The position numbers were made by a program, and so were the translations under genes. The notes below the pieces were generated by a model. It was not told the origin of the DNA. It saw nothing but the letters and a program-made list of their open reading frames with translations, and ran no database searches. A stretch of 42,935 nt of DNA from Bacteroidales bacterium. GTDB lineage: Bacteria > Bacteroidota > Bacteroidia > Bacteroidales > UBA932. Below are positions 33,795-42,353 of this stretch, piece by piece (positions within the stretch are counted from its first letter, which is position 1; every line of letters starts with the position of its first letter). The stretch is from assembly GCA_017428035.1 (NCBI GenBank), contig JAFRRR010000102.1:1-42935 (forward strand), given 5' to 3'.

Positions 33795-35411
33795 ATGAAA
33801 AGGTTTTTATTTATAACTGTTTTGCTGCTTGCTTTCGGCTGCAGCAAACCTGCCGGGGATGTGCCGTCCGGTATACTTCAGGAGGCACAGTTGTGCGGAT
33901 CTGCCATACGCCACCGCCAGTTGGTGAAGAACATCCCGGTTGACGGCGCTGTTTTCAGGCTTGTCTTTTCCAAACCGGCTGATCTGTCCGACACCAAGTC
34001 CATTGTGTTTGATGGCGGCGACTTCATAGTTTCTGCCGGAGAAGACGAACGGACGGTCATACTCAAACCCAAGGAGACTCTCCGATATTCGCACTCATAT
34101 ACTCTGGCTTTTCTTGCAGGACAGGTGTTCGGAATCAGACTGGTAGAGGATTATATCTTCCATTTTTCCACCGTCCCCGAGCCAATGGATGAAAAGGAGG
34201 TCTTCCCCCGCATATCCACCGACGAACTGCTCACCAAAGTGCAGGAACACACTTTCCGGTATTTCTGGGACTATGCACACCCCGTCAGCGGGCTGGCGCG
34301 GGAGAGGTTCGGCAGCGGCGAAACGGTGACCTCCGGCGGCAGCGGCTTCGGCCTGATGTCCATTCCGGTGGGCATAGAAAGGGGCTTTATCACCCGCGAA
34401 GAGGGATGCGAACGCGCTGCGAAGGTGGTAGATTTCCTCTCTACCAAGGCCGACCGCTTTCACGGTGCCTTCTCCCATTGGCTTAACGGCACCACCGGAA
34501 AGGCCATCGCCTTCAGCACATACGACAACGGCGCCGACCTGGTAGAGACAGCCTTTCTTATGGAGGGCCTGCTCACCCTAAGGGCATATTTTGACAAGCG
34601 TGATATGGCCGAAACCAACCTGCGTGGAGCCATCACCTCCCTTTGGGAAGCGGTGGAATGGGACCATTTCACCCGCGGCGGGCAAAATGTGCTTTACTGG
34701 CACTGGTCGCCGGACTATGAGTGGCAGATGAATATGCAGATACGAGGATGGAACGAGGCGCTGATTGTGTATGTACTGGCGGCGTCTTCGCCCACACACA
34801 GGATATCGAAAGAAGTTTACGACCGCGGCTGGGCGCCCGGCCGCAACGGCAAGAAATTCTATGACATAACCCTGCCGCTGGGTCAGGACTACGGCGGGCC
34901 CCTGTTCTTTGCCCACTACTCGTTTATGGGGCTGGACCCCCGCAAACTGAGCGACGCCTACGCAGATTACTGGGCCCAGAACGTGGCCCACGCAAGGATA
35001 AACCACGCATACTGCGCCGCCAATCCTAAGAATAAATATGGCTACAGCGACCGCTGCTGGGGCCTGACCGCAAGCGACATCAATGGCGGTTACACTGCCT
35101 CTTCACCCACCAACGACCGGGGCACAATAGCCCCCACCGCGGCTCTGGCAAGTATGCCCTACACGCCGGAGGAATCGCTGGCCGCAATGGAGTATTTCTA
35201 CTATTATCTGGGTGACCGCCTGTGGGGAGAATACGGTTTCTACGACGCCTTCTGCCTGGAAGACCGCTGGTTCGCCACCAGTTATATCGCCATAGACCAG
35301 GGGCCTATCGTATGTATGATAGAGAATTACCGCAGCGGCCTGCTGTGGAATGCATTTATGAAAGACCCCGACATTCGCCGGGGTCTGAATAATCTTGGGT
35401 TCAGTTATTGA
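33795..35411 (+). CDS. Ig-like plus GH144-type beta-1,2-glucan hydrolase lipoprotein
   Basis: A 538-aa lipoprotein (FGC lipobox, Cys16). Residues 35-130 form a bacterial Ig-like (Big_5-type) domain (NIPVDGAVFRLVFSKPAD, LRYSHSYTLAF); residues 145-538 are GH144-like, paralogous to the 423-aa protein at 27023. Conserved acids are D248 and E251 (GADLVETAFLMEGLL) and E321 (GWNEALIVYVLAASSPTH), spaced as in the Chitinophaga endo-beta-1,2-glucanase as I recall it. LAREN-type start ARERFGSGETVTSGGSG and IDQGPIVCMIENYRSGLLW also match. The Ig domain suggests the surface, endo-acting enzyme (inference). Last gene of the locus; overlaps the convergent glycosyltransferase gene by 7 bp. Confidence 0.9.
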   Translation: MKRFLFITVLLLAFGCSKPAGDVPSGILQEAQLCGSAIRHRQLVKNIPVDGAVFRLVFSKPADLSDTKSIVFDGGDFIVSAGEDERTVILKPKETLRYSHSYTLAFLAGQVFGIRLVEDYIFHFSTVPEPMDEKEVFPRISTDELLTKVQEHTFRYFWDYAHPVSGLARERFGSGETVTSGGSGFGLMSIPVGIERGFITREEGCERAAKVVDFLSTKADRFHGAFSHWLNGTTGKAIAFSTYDNGADLVETAFLMEGLLTLRAYFDKRDMAETNLRGAITSLWEAVEWDHFTRGGQNVLYWHWSPDYEWQMNMQIRGWNEALIVYVLAASSPTHRISKEVYDRGWAPGRNGKKFYDITLPLGQDYGGPLFFAHYSFMGLDPRKLSDAYADYWAQNVAHARINHAYCAANPKNKYGYSDRCWGLTASDINGGYTASSPTNDRGTIAPTAALASMPYTPEESLAAMEYFYYYLGDRLWGEYGFYDAFCLEDRWFATSYIAIDQGPIVCMIENYRSGLLWNAFMKDPDIRRGLNNLGFSY

Positions 35412-36643
35412 TTCTGGGTGTCCACATCGGGCAGGAATGCCTGCTTCAGCCGTGACGTGAGGCTGGTGCGCTTGTTCTGTTCTTTCTTTTGCTCTATCAG
35501 TTCCTGATACCTGCCGTAGACATTCTCTACCACGGTGTCCCAGTTGACATACAACTGCTCGTGGGCGGCGGAGGCTATACGACGGAACTGGGATTCATCG
35601 CTCAGAGCCTCCTGAATCTTATTGGCATAGGCCTCTTCTGTGGGATCGCTGAAAAATCCGTTGACGCCGTCGGTCACGGTGGCGGCGGTGCGGGCGCCTT
35701 TCAAAAAAACCGTAGGCGTTCCCTGACAGGCCGCTTCTATCTGGACCAGAGAGTTGGTGTCGTAGAGCGACGGGAACAGGAACAGCGTGGCGCGGGAATA
35801 GAGATCCTGCAGGCCTTCCCTGCTGTCTACCAGGCCGGCCATAATCACGCTGTCTTCAAGGCCCAACTCCTTTACAAGAGCGGCCAGCTTGTCTTCGTCC
35901 TGGCCCTGTCCCACAAACAGCATCTTGAACTTCAGGCCGCGGTCTTTCAATATCTTGAGCGAACGCACCATAAAGTCCAGGTTTTTGATAAAATTGATGC
36001 GACCCACAAACAGGAACACGGTTTCGCCTGCCGAGAGGCCATAGCGGCTGTTGACCCGCTGCGCCGCGGCGGCCGGATCGGCCACAGGGACGTGGTCGGT
36101 GGCGTTGGGCACAATGTTGCACGGGACATTCAGTCCATATTCATTGAGATACAGGTCTCTGATGGCATTGTTCACCGTCCAGCACTCGTCGCAGGCGTTG
36201 AATGTCATAATCACCGTGCCGAGAGCCATCCGGATGGTGGACTCCAGTTTGAACGCCCGCTCAAAATCCTGCCTGTACTGGGAGTGCAGGGTGCCCACAG
36301 CCGGCACCTGATGCATCTTCGCATAAAGCGTACCCGCCATACCCACGGCAAACGGAGAGTGGATGTGGACTATGTCCAGCCCGCTCTTTATGAGCGGCAG
36401 GTTAAACGAAGGGTCCGCCATTGGCAAGGGGAGGGAATAATCCACCCCGGGAATCGGCAGGGAAGAGCAGCGGACAATCTCGTATGGATATTTTTTGTCT
36501 TCTTCTTTGTCGTACCCTTTGACATAGGGACAAAAAACCACCACCTCGCATTTATTTGCGAGGCGGCTGGCGTAATTATCAACTACTTTTATAACACCGT
36601 CTACCATCGGGTAGAAGGTGTCCACGAACATTCCGACCTTCAT
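35405..36643 (-). CDS. GT4-family glycosyltransferase, diacylglycerol glucosyltransferase-like
   Basis: A 412-aa cytoplasmic GT-B glycosyltransferase. The N-terminal domain starts MKVGMFVDTFYPMVDGVIKVV, cut here after 20 residues in nature by DNYASRLA; PLPMADPSF and VHIHSPFAVGMAGTLYA follow. The C-terminal nucleotide-sugar domain has FLFVGRINFIKNLD, KMLFVGQGQDE and the E-x7-E-like motif written D-TNSLVQI-E. The sequence resembles alpha-glucosyl/galactosyl-diacylglycerol synthases and mannosyltransferases of GT4; lipid acceptor is a reasonable guess because acyltransferase genes for membrane lipids lie just beyond. Second gene after the cysteine hydrolase (6-bp gap). A basic C-terminus (KKEQNKRTSLTSRLK) could touch the membrane. 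Confidence 0.85.
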   Translation of the reverse strand: MKVGMFVDTFYPMVDGVIKVVDNYASRLANKCEVVVFCPYVKGYDKEEDKKYPYEIVRCSSLPIPGVDYSLPLPMADPSFNLPLIKSGLDIVHIHSPFAVGMAGTLYAKMHQVPAVGTLHSQYRQDFERAFKLESTIRMALGTVIMTFNACDECWTVNNAIRDLYLNEYGLNVPCNIVPNATDHVPVADPAAAAQRVNSRYGLSAGETVFLFVGRINFIKNLDFMVRSLKILKDRGLKFKMLFVGQGQDEDKLAALVKELGLEDSVIMAGLVDSREGLQDLYSRATLFLFPSLYDTNSLVQIEAACQGTPTVFLKGARTAATVTDGVNGFFSDPTEEAYANKIQEALSDESQFRRIASAAHEQLYVNWDTVVENVYGRYQELIEQKKEQNKRTSLTSRLKQAFLPDVDTQNQ

Positions 36644-36649
36644 TGGCGA

Positions 36650-37192
36650 TTATTTCCAGAAAGGAAGGTCCTTAAGGCTGCAGATTGTACCGCCGTAAAT
36701 GTTCTTGATATAGTCGAGGCCGCGGTCGCGGTCTTCTTCGGTAAGGGTATCGGTGGTTTCACGCGGAACCACGATATCGAAGCCGCGGAAGAAAGCGTCG
36801 GCGCTGGTGTGGCGGCAGCAGCAGTCTGCCTGCCAGCCGGTGATGATCACAGTGTCCACGCCCTTCTCGCGGAGGTCAAGTTCCAGTGGAGTCTGGAAGA
36901 AGCCGCTGTAGGTCTTCTTGGGCACCAGAACGTCGCCAGGCTGAGGTTTGAGCTCGTCTATGACCTCGGCACCCCAGGTTCCCTCAACTGCGTGGGGACC
37001 CCACACCTTGAACTCCTTGTCAATTTCGGGAGTGTGGCTGTCGTTGGCATAGAAAACCGGCACGCCGGCTGCGCGGGCCTTCTCCAGAAGTTCGCGGATG
37101 GGCTCTATGATATTTTTGATTCTGGGGTGTGCAATGACCCCTGTTACAAAGTCGTTGACCATATCAACGACAATAACTGCATACTTTTTCAT
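36650..37192 (-). CDS. Isochorismatase-family cysteine hydrolase
   Basis: A 180-aa cytoplasmic hydrolase of the isochorismatase/nicotinamidase superfamily. The catalytic triad can be placed: D10 (VVDMVNDF), Lys92 or Lys93 (VPKKTYSGF) and the nucleophile Cys125 within the run DCCCRHTSADAFFRG. Three consecutive cysteines at 124-126 are unusual. The family hydrolyses amides such as nicotinamide or N-carbamoylsarcosine, or isochorismate; substrate is not evident. It has a TATATTTG -7 box at 37230-37237 and is followed closely by the GT4 gene. Confidence 0.9.
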   Translation of the reverse strand: MKKYAVIVVDMVNDFVTGVIAHPRIKNIIEPIRELLEKARAAGVPVFYANDSHTPEIDKEFKVWGPHAVEGTWGAEVIDELKPQPGDVLVPKKTYSGFFQTPLELDLREKGVDTVIITGWQADCCCRHTSADAFFRGFDIVVPRETTDTLTEEDRDRGLDYIKNIYGGTICSLKDLPFWK

Positions 37193-37229
37193 TTCAAGTC
37201 GGGTTAAAAATAAACGACAAATGTTGTTA

Positions 37230-37257
37230 CAAATATAAAGCCGTTTTTGTAAATTTG
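37230..37257. promoter_or_regulatory. Divergent -7 boxes for cysteine hydrolase and acyltransferase genes
   Basis: TATATTTG on the minus strand (37230-37237) and TAAATTTG on the plus strand (37250-37257) face outwards with 12 bases between. Predicted leaders are about 34 nt for the hydrolase and 18 nt for the acyltransferase (ATG at 37279). -33 elements are poor on both sides. Confidence 0.55.
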
Positions 37258-37278
37258 ACTAATTTTGAGCTTGTAAAT

Positions 37279-38115
37279 ATGAGCAGTGTTATGAGTGAAA
37301 CCCCCACGCCCCGTCCAGAGTGGGCCATTGACCTGGAAAAAGTTCTGGCAAAGAAGTTTCCCGGCAAGAAATTTCCCAAGTGGCTTATCAATTGGCTTAA
37401 GAAATTTATCCATCAGGATTTGATCAACTCCATAGTCACAAGGGGATACGAGGGCGTTGATTTCTGTATAGACGGCGTCAGGTGCCTGGATCTGCATCTG
37501 GAGGTAGAGGGAGTGGAAAATGTAGTGTTGCCGGAGGGCGCAAAGATGACCTTTGCCAGTAACCATCCCCTTGGCGGCGCCGACGGCGTGGCCAATGTCA
37601 GCGTCATTGCAGAGCATTTTGACCGGGACATCAAACTCCTGGTAAACGACTTTCTGATGGCTCTTCCAGGACTTGCCCCCATCAGCGCCCCGGTAAACAA
37701 AACCGGCGGTCAGGCCCGCAATCTCCCGGCAATGATCAAGGAATTCTATGAGAGCGACTCCACACTGATGATTTTCCCCGCCGGCCTCTGCTCCAGAAGA
37801 ATCAAGGGAAAGATACAGGATCTGCCGTGGACAAAGAATTTCATCAAGATGAGCCGCGCCACAAACCGCTGGGTGATTCCGATGCATTTCATTGGCCGCA
37901 ACTCCAACCGATTCTATACAATTGCCAATCTGTGCAAATTCTTTGGCATAAAATTCAACCTGGCTATGCTCTTCCTTCCGGACGAGCTCAACCGCAGCCG
38001 GCACAAATCCTATAAGATCATCTTTGGCAAACCCATTCCGCCCGAGACATTCGACAACAGCAAAACCGACACCGAGTGGGCAGCTTGGGTACGCGAAAAA
38101 GTATACGAACTGTAA
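37279..38115 (+). CDS. glsA: PlsC-like O-acyltransferase, glycine-lipid GlsA-like
   Basis: A 278-aa lysophospholipid-type acyltransferase that would use acyl-ACP or acyl-CoA at the inner membrane. The active-site His-Asp block is SNHPLGGADG, the acceptor-site block IFPAGLCSRRIKG, and VIPMHFIGRNS fits the fourth PlsC block. The next gene, 3 bp on, is an OlsB-like N-acyltransferase; the pair matches glsA/glsB of Bacteroides, which make N-acyl-acyloxy-glycine lipids, and olsA/olsB for ornithine lipids. Assignment rests on pair and family. I start at ATG 37279 (another at 37291); an upstream in-frame TTG at 37255 lies inside the -7 box and is rejected. Confidence 0.8.
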   Translation: MSSVMSETPTPRPEWAIDLEKVLAKKFPGKKFPKWLINWLKKFIHQDLINSIVTRGYEGVDFCIDGVRCLDLHLEVEGVENVVLPEGAKMTFASNHPLGGADGVANVSVIAEHFDRDIKLLVNDFLMALPGLAPISAPVNKTGGQARNLPAMIKEFYESDSTLMIFPAGLCSRRIKGKIQDLPWTKNFIKMSRATNRWVIPMHFIGRNSNRFYTIANLCKFFGIKFNLAMLFLPDELNRSRHKSYKIIFGKPIPPETFDNSKTDTEWAAWVREKVYEL

Positions 38116-38118
38116 GCT

Positions 38119-39174
38119 ATGGAAAAAATAATAGATCCCATAAGCCTGGATAAACTCGAGGCCGAACTTACCCCGGAGAGGAAGCTTTGCAACACCAACA
38201 AGGGTGGCAATGTGATTTATGTGGTGGATGCCCACAATGCGCCAAACGTAATGCAGGAGATAGGCCGCCTGCGCGAGATTTCTTTCCGCGAAGGCGGCGG
38301 TGGCAGCGGTCTTGCGGCCGACATCGACGAGTTTGACACAATGGAGGTTCCTTACCAGCAAATAGTGGTTTGGGATCCCGATTCAAAGGCCATCCTGGGC
38401 GGCTACCGCTACATCCTTGGCCCTGATGTCAAGCTGCGCGAAGACGGGCAGCCTATTCTGGCCACCACCCATATGTTCCATTTCAGCGACGTATTCATCA
38501 AGGAATACCTGCCGCACGTGATGGAGTTGGGCCGCAGTTTTGTGACGCCCGAATACCAGAGTTCCCGCGCCGGAGCCAAGGCCATATACGCCCTGGACAA
38601 CCTGTGGGATGCCATCGGCGCAGTGGTTCAGGAGCACCCCGGCATCATCTATTTCTTTGGAAAGATGACAATGTACCCCTCGTATGACCGTCCTTCCCGC
38701 GACCTGATACTCCACTTCCTGTGGAAGCACTTCCCCGATCCGGAGGAGCTTGTGCGCCCCATAAAGCCGGTGATGCCGGAGACCAACCCCCGCCTTATGG
38801 ATTTGATTCTCAAGGACGTAGAGTTCAAGGATGACTACCGGAATCTCAAAGAAGCGGTGCGCAAGCTGGGCACCAACATCCCGCCGCTGGTAAACTCCTA
38901 TATGAACAGCTCTCCCTCTATGAAGATGCTGGGAACCGCCATCAACGACGAATTCTCAGATGTGGAGGAGACCGGCATTATGATTTGCTACACCGAGATG
39001 TATCCCGAGAAGCGCGACCGCCACACTATGGCATCGGTGAGCGAGTGGCTCGCCAAGGTCAGAAAGCGCTTCCCCAAACTGAGCAGCGAAACCATAGACA
39101 AGCTCAAGGAGCATCGCCACAAGCGCAAGTTTGCCATCTTTGAGCGTTTCAAACGCAAGAGAGACAAAGAGTAA
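38119..39174 (+). CDS. glsB: OlsB/GlsB-like N-acyltransferase (GNAT fold)
   Basis: A 351-aa cytoplasmic acyltransferase of the OlsB-like GNAT family. N-terminal half: IGRLREISFREGGGGSG, YQQIVVWDPDSKAILGGYR (cut here) and ELGRSFVTPEYQSSRAGAKA, the core that binds the acyl donor. The family transfers 3-hydroxyacyl groups from ACP to the amino group of ornithine or glycine. In Bacteroides the homolog makes N-acyl-glycine, the first step of glycine lipids, so glycine is the favoured acceptor. The C-terminal part (about 230-350) is helical and very basic (KEHRHKRKFAIFERFKRKR), suggesting membrane contact. Its TAA stop overlaps the next ATG by one base. Confidence 0.85.
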   Translation: MEKIIDPISLDKLEAELTPERKLCNTNKGGNVIYVVDAHNAPNVMQEIGRLREISFREGGGGSGLAADIDEFDTMEVPYQQIVVWDPDSKAILGGYRYILGPDVKLREDGQPILATTHMFHFSDVFIKEYLPHVMELGRSFVTPEYQSSRAGAKAIYALDNLWDAIGAVVQEHPGIIYFFGKMTMYPSYDRPSRDLILHFLWKHFPDPEELVRPIKPVMPETNPRLMDLILKDVEFKDDYRNLKEAVRKLGTNIPPLVNSYMNSSPSMKMLGTAINDEFSDVEETGIMICYTEMYPEKRDRHTMASVSEWLAKVRKRFPKLSSETIDKLKEHRHKRKFAIFERFKRKRDKE

Positions 39175-39623
39175 TGCTCACCCCCGACTTTGAGCAGATG
39201 TGGCAGCGCCTGGCGCCGGACTTTATGGCCGACGCCATCCGCGAGTTCAACGGCTACCCAGAAGTGGTTCTGGCCTGGTCGGCCTACCTGGGCGCAGCCG
39301 TGGCGTGGTGCTGGGACAAAGACTGGACTGCCTACAAGGATATGGACTATGCCTTTTTCTGCGGCGAAAAGGGGTTTGACTATATGGACGAGCACATCAC
39401 GGAAGACATCCTGGGCTACAAGCTGGGCAGCGAAGAGGCCCTGGCCTTGGCCGATTTCTTCCGCTCCAAGGCCACCGAGGCCCACAGCCTGCTGCTCCAC
39501 AGCGGCGTGGAGCCCGGCAGCGTGGATGCCTACAACGCCGTGGTGAGTGCCATCCAGACAATGTATACCGTGGGCGCCAGCCATCTTCTGGCAAAGCTCG
39601 GCTATAAGTGGAGCGCATCCTGA
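39174..39623 (+). CDS. Small helical protein of unknown function
   Basis: A 149-aa protein that I do not recognise as a characterised family. It has no signal peptide or membrane span and appears all-helical and acidic, rich in Trp/Tyr/Phe (WSAYLGAAVAWCWDKDW, YAFFCGEKGFDYMDEHI). The ATG shares its A with the TAA stop of glsB, so translation is coupled and a function linked to the acyltransferases is plausible. It is followed after 6 bp by the P1 peptidase gene. Codon use matches its neighbours. Confidence 0.8.
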   Translation: MLTPDFEQMWQRLAPDFMADAIREFNGYPEVVLAWSAYLGAAVAWCWDKDWTAYKDMDYAFFCGEKGFDYMDEHITEDILGYKLGSEEALALADFFRSKATEAHSLLLHSGVEPGSVDAYNAVVSAIQTMYTVGASHLLAKLGYKWSAS

Positions 39624-39629
39624 TCTGCT

Positions 39630-40778
39630 ATGAAAAGAGTCCTGACAATACTGCTTTCACTGTTTTTGTGCCTGGGCGTTTGCGTTGACGCCTCCGCCCG
39701 CAAGCGGCTGCGCGACTATGGCATCACCCCGGGCGTGATGAAGACCGGGAAAAACAACGCCATAACCGACGTGCCCGGGGTCGCCGTGGGCCACAGGACG
39801 CTGGACAACGGCGACCGTATGCACACCGGAGTCACCGCCATCATCCCGCATCAGGGCAATGTCTTTCTCAAGAAATGCCCCGCCGCGGTTTATGTGGGCA
39901 ACGGTTTCGGCAAGCTGGCGGGCTCCACTCAGATTCAGGAACTGGGCACGCTGGAAACGCCTATCATACTGACCAATACTCTCAATGTCGCCGAGGGCAT
40001 CCGGGCGCTGGTGACCTACACTCTTACCCGTCCCGGCTGCGAGACTGTGGGCAGCGTGAACGCCGTGGTGGGCGAGACCAACGACGGGGCTCTGAATGAT
40101 GTCCGCGCCCGCTATGTCACAGAGCAGAACGTGCTGGAGGCCATCTTCTCTGCCCACGACGGGCCTGTAGAAGAGGGCAATGTGGGTGCCGGCCGCGGCA
40201 CCGTGGCCTTCGGCCTCAAGGGCGGCATCGGCACATCTTCGCGCGTACTCCCCGCCTCTATGGGTGGCTATACCGTGGGCGTGCTGGTACAGACCAACTA
40301 TGGCGGCGTGCTCAAGATTGACGGGGTTGAAATAGGGCAGATGATGGGCCGCTACTCTTTCCGCGACAGGATCCTCCAGGATGTGGACGGCAGCTGTATG
40401 ATAGTTGTGGCCACCGACGCCCCCATTGACGCCCGCAACCTCAAGCGCCTGGCAGAGCGGGCCTTTATGGGCCTGGCTCAGACCGGCGGCATCGCGGCCA
40501 ACGGCAGCGGCGACTATGTAATCGCTTTCTCCAACTGCCCTGAAAACCTGGTGGACGAGAGCGCCCCGTTCTATGAACCCAAACTTCTGCAGAACGACGC
40601 TATGTCCGGGCTCTTTATGGCCGCAATCGAGGCCACGGCAGAGGCCATCTGGAACTCCCTGTTTATGGCCGAGACCCTCACTGGCAAGGACGGCCGCAGG
40701 GTCGAAGCCCTGGACACCGACTGGGCCGCAAAAGTCATCAAAGCCGCCACCAAATCCCAATCCTCAATCCGCAAGTAG
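39630..40778 (+). CDS. P1-family (S58, DmpA-like) peptidase
   Basis: A 382-aa exported Ntn-type hydrolase. After a signal peptide (CVDASA) the protein shows ITPGVMKTGKNNAITDVPGV (cut from a longer conserved block), VGNGFGKLAGSTQI, SVNAVVGETNDGALND and GAGRGTVAFGLKGGIGTSSR. In DmpA-type enzymes self-cleavage occurs before the Ser in this last motif, releasing the nucleophile; the -GTSSR sequence keeps it. The family includes L-aminopeptidase/D-esterases and beta-peptidyl aminopeptidases. Last gene before a strong terminator; role with the upstream lipid genes is not clear. Confidence 0.92.
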   Translation: MKRVLTILLSLFLCLGVCVDASARKRLRDYGITPGVMKTGKNNAITDVPGVAVGHRTLDNGDRMHTGVTAIIPHQGNVFLKKCPAAVYVGNGFGKLAGSTQIQELGTLETPIILTNTLNVAEGIRALVTYTLTRPGCETVGSVNAVVGETNDGALNDVRARYVTEQNVLEAIFSAHDGPVEEGNVGAGRGTVAFGLKGGIGTSSRVLPASMGGYTVGVLVQTNYGGVLKIDGVEIGQMMGRYSFRDRILQDVDGSCMIVVATDAPIDARNLKRLAERAFMGLAQTGGIAANGSGDYVIAFSNCPENLVDESAPFYEPKLLQNDAMSGLFMAAIEATAEAIWNSLFMAETLTGKDGRRVEALDTDWAAKVIKAATKSQSSIRK

Positions 40779-40783
40779 CCCCC

Positions 40784-40811
40784 GGGACCTTTGGCCAGGT
40801 CCCGTTTTTTT
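40784..40811 (+). terminator. Intrinsic terminator after the P1 peptidase gene
   Basis: GGGACCT (40784-40790) and AGGTCCC (40797-40803) form a stem, extended by one more C-G pair, around loop TTGGCC, followed by seven T (40805-40811). It ends the glsA-glsB-peptidase transcript. Confidence 0.93.
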
Positions 40812-40821
40812 ATTAACTTCG
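40790..40821 (+). promoter_or_regulatory. Candidate promoter of the acyl ligase operon
   Basis: TTTG (40790-40793), 20 bases, then TAACTTCG (40814-40821), one base off TAnnTTTG. The -33 element lies in the loop of the preceding terminator. Predicted leader about 29 nt to the ATG at 40854. Confidence 0.4.
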
Positions 40822-40853
40822 GCATCGTTTTGTGAAAACCGAAGAAAATCATT

Positions 40854-42344
40854 ATGAAAGACTACTTCAAAAGTATGCTCTCTGCCGAGGAACTCGCGCA
40901 GCTGGAGTATTTCCCTACCATTGGAGAATTTGTAAACTGGATTGAAAACAAGTGGCGCGACCTTCCGGCCCTTTCTAACACAGAAACCACCATAAACTAT
41001 GGCCAAATGTGCCGTCTGGTGGCCCGCAAGCGCGCGCTTTTAAATAATTTAGGCCTTAAGAAGGGCGACGTGGTGGCCGTGCTTGACGGCACAACCCCCG
41101 AGGCCGTGGAGATGTTCCTGGCCGTAACCAGCGCCGGCTATACCGTGCTGATGCTCCCTTCACAGCTCCCGCCGCAGGCCATTGCCGGCTGCTGCCTCAA
41201 GTTCCAGATCAAGGCGCTTGCGGCAGGTCCCGAATATATGGCCGCCGTAGAGGGCGTTCCCTGCAAGGTATTCCCCATTGCCGACTGCGCAGACGAAGAG
41301 GCTCCCGTGGCAAAGGTTGACAAGAACGACCCTGCCGCCATATTCTTTACCGGCGGCACCACCGGCGCACCCAAGGGTGCCATCCTGCCTCACAGGGCTC
41401 TGATGCGCGGCGCGCTGAACGGCGCCTACGCTCCTACCCCCAGGCTTGCCTGCCACGTATATGCGCACGTGCTGCCCCTCAGCCACGTGTTCGGCATCAT
41501 CTGCTCTATGCTGTCGGTGCTTTATATAGGCGCACAGTGGACCGCTTGCCCCAACATCAAGGATACCATCTCCAAGCTTCCCGTGATACGTCCCACCTGT
41601 ATGGTTGCCGTTCCGGGCATCTGCGAAATTATGGCAGGCCTTGTCAAGATGTACGGCCCTCAATTCCTGGGCGGACGCCTCAAATATATCATTGCCGGGG
41701 CAGCCAACGTACCGCCTAAACTTATTGCGGAGTTTGACACCTTTGGGGTACAGCTCTTCGAAGGCTACGGTATGACCGAAGGCGCCAACCTTACCAGCGG
41801 CAATGTCGACGTCAAGGAGCGTCCCACCTCAGTGGGCAAGATTTACCCGGAGCAGGAGGTCAAGGTTGTGGACGGCGAACTCTGGTTCCGCGGAGAAAAC
41901 ACATTCCTGGGCTACTGGGGCGAACCAGAAAAGACAGCCGAGACCCTCACTCCCGACGGTTGGGTCAAGACCGGCGACCTGGTGCGCTTTGACGAGGACG
42001 GCTATATGTACATAGTGGGCCGCATCAAGAACCTCATTATCCTCTCCAACGGCGAGAACGTGAGCCCCGAGAGCATAGAGGAGCCTTTCTACAAATGCAA
42101 CAAGTTGCGCGACTGTCTGGTGAGCGAGGAGAACGTGGACGGCCGCGGCATCATCGCCATCCAGATTTACCCCCGTATGGAAGAGTTTGCCAACACCCCT
42201 TGGGAAGAGGTCGAAAAATACTTCCAGGGCGTTGTGGACGAGGTGAATGCCACCCTGCCCTCCACCCACAGGATAATTAAGATGACCGTGCGCAAAGAAG
42301 ACTTCAAGCGCAGCGGAGCAATGAAGGTGTTACGTAATCAATAA
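40854..42344 (+). CDS. AMP-forming acyl-CoA/acyl-ACP ligase
   Basis: A 496-aa cytoplasmic ANL-superfamily ligase that adenylates a carboxylic acid and transfers it to a thiol. Motifs: P-loop FFTGGTTGAPKGA (about residues 164-176), EGYGMTEGAN, TGDLVRFDEDGYMYIVGRIKNL (the A7/A8 region, given in part) and the C-terminal catalytic Lys in GAMKVLRNQ. The gene lies 9 bp before an acyl carrier protein gene, so the thiol acceptor is probably that ACP rather than CoA (inference). Substrate acid cannot be read; a fatty or aryl acid is likely. Confidence 0.9.
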   Translation: MKDYFKSMLSAEELAQLEYFPTIGEFVNWIENKWRDLPALSNTETTINYGQMCRLVARKRALLNNLGLKKGDVVAVLDGTTPEAVEMFLAVTSAGYTVLMLPSQLPPQAIAGCCLKFQIKALAAGPEYMAAVEGVPCKVFPIADCADEEAPVAKVDKNDPAAIFFTGGTTGAPKGAILPHRALMRGALNGAYAPTPRLACHVYAHVLPLSHVFGIICSMLSVLYIGAQWTACPNIKDTISKLPVIRPTCMVAVPGICEIMAGLVKMYGPQFLGGRLKYIIAGAANVPPKLIAEFDTFGVQLFEGYGMTEGANLTSGNVDVKERPTSVGKIYPEQEVKVVDGELWFRGENTFLGYWGEPEKTAETLTPDGWVKTGDLVRFDEDGYMYIVGRIKNLIILSNGENVSPESIEEPFYKCNKLRDCLVSEENVDGRGIIAIQIYPRMEEFANTPWEEVEKYFQGVVDEVNATLPSTHRIIKMTVRKEDFKRSGAMKVLRNQ

Positions 42345-42353
42345 GAACCTGCT

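Noticed and set aside
33746..33795. Possible break between the LamG gene and the second GH144 gene
   Set aside because: The 48-bp gap has no terminator hairpin or -7 box, so I treat the genes as one operon.
37255..37278. Upstream TTG start for the PlsC-like acyltransferase
   Set aside because: The TTG lies inside the TAAATTTG -7 box, so it would not be in the transcript; ATG at 37279 is preferred.
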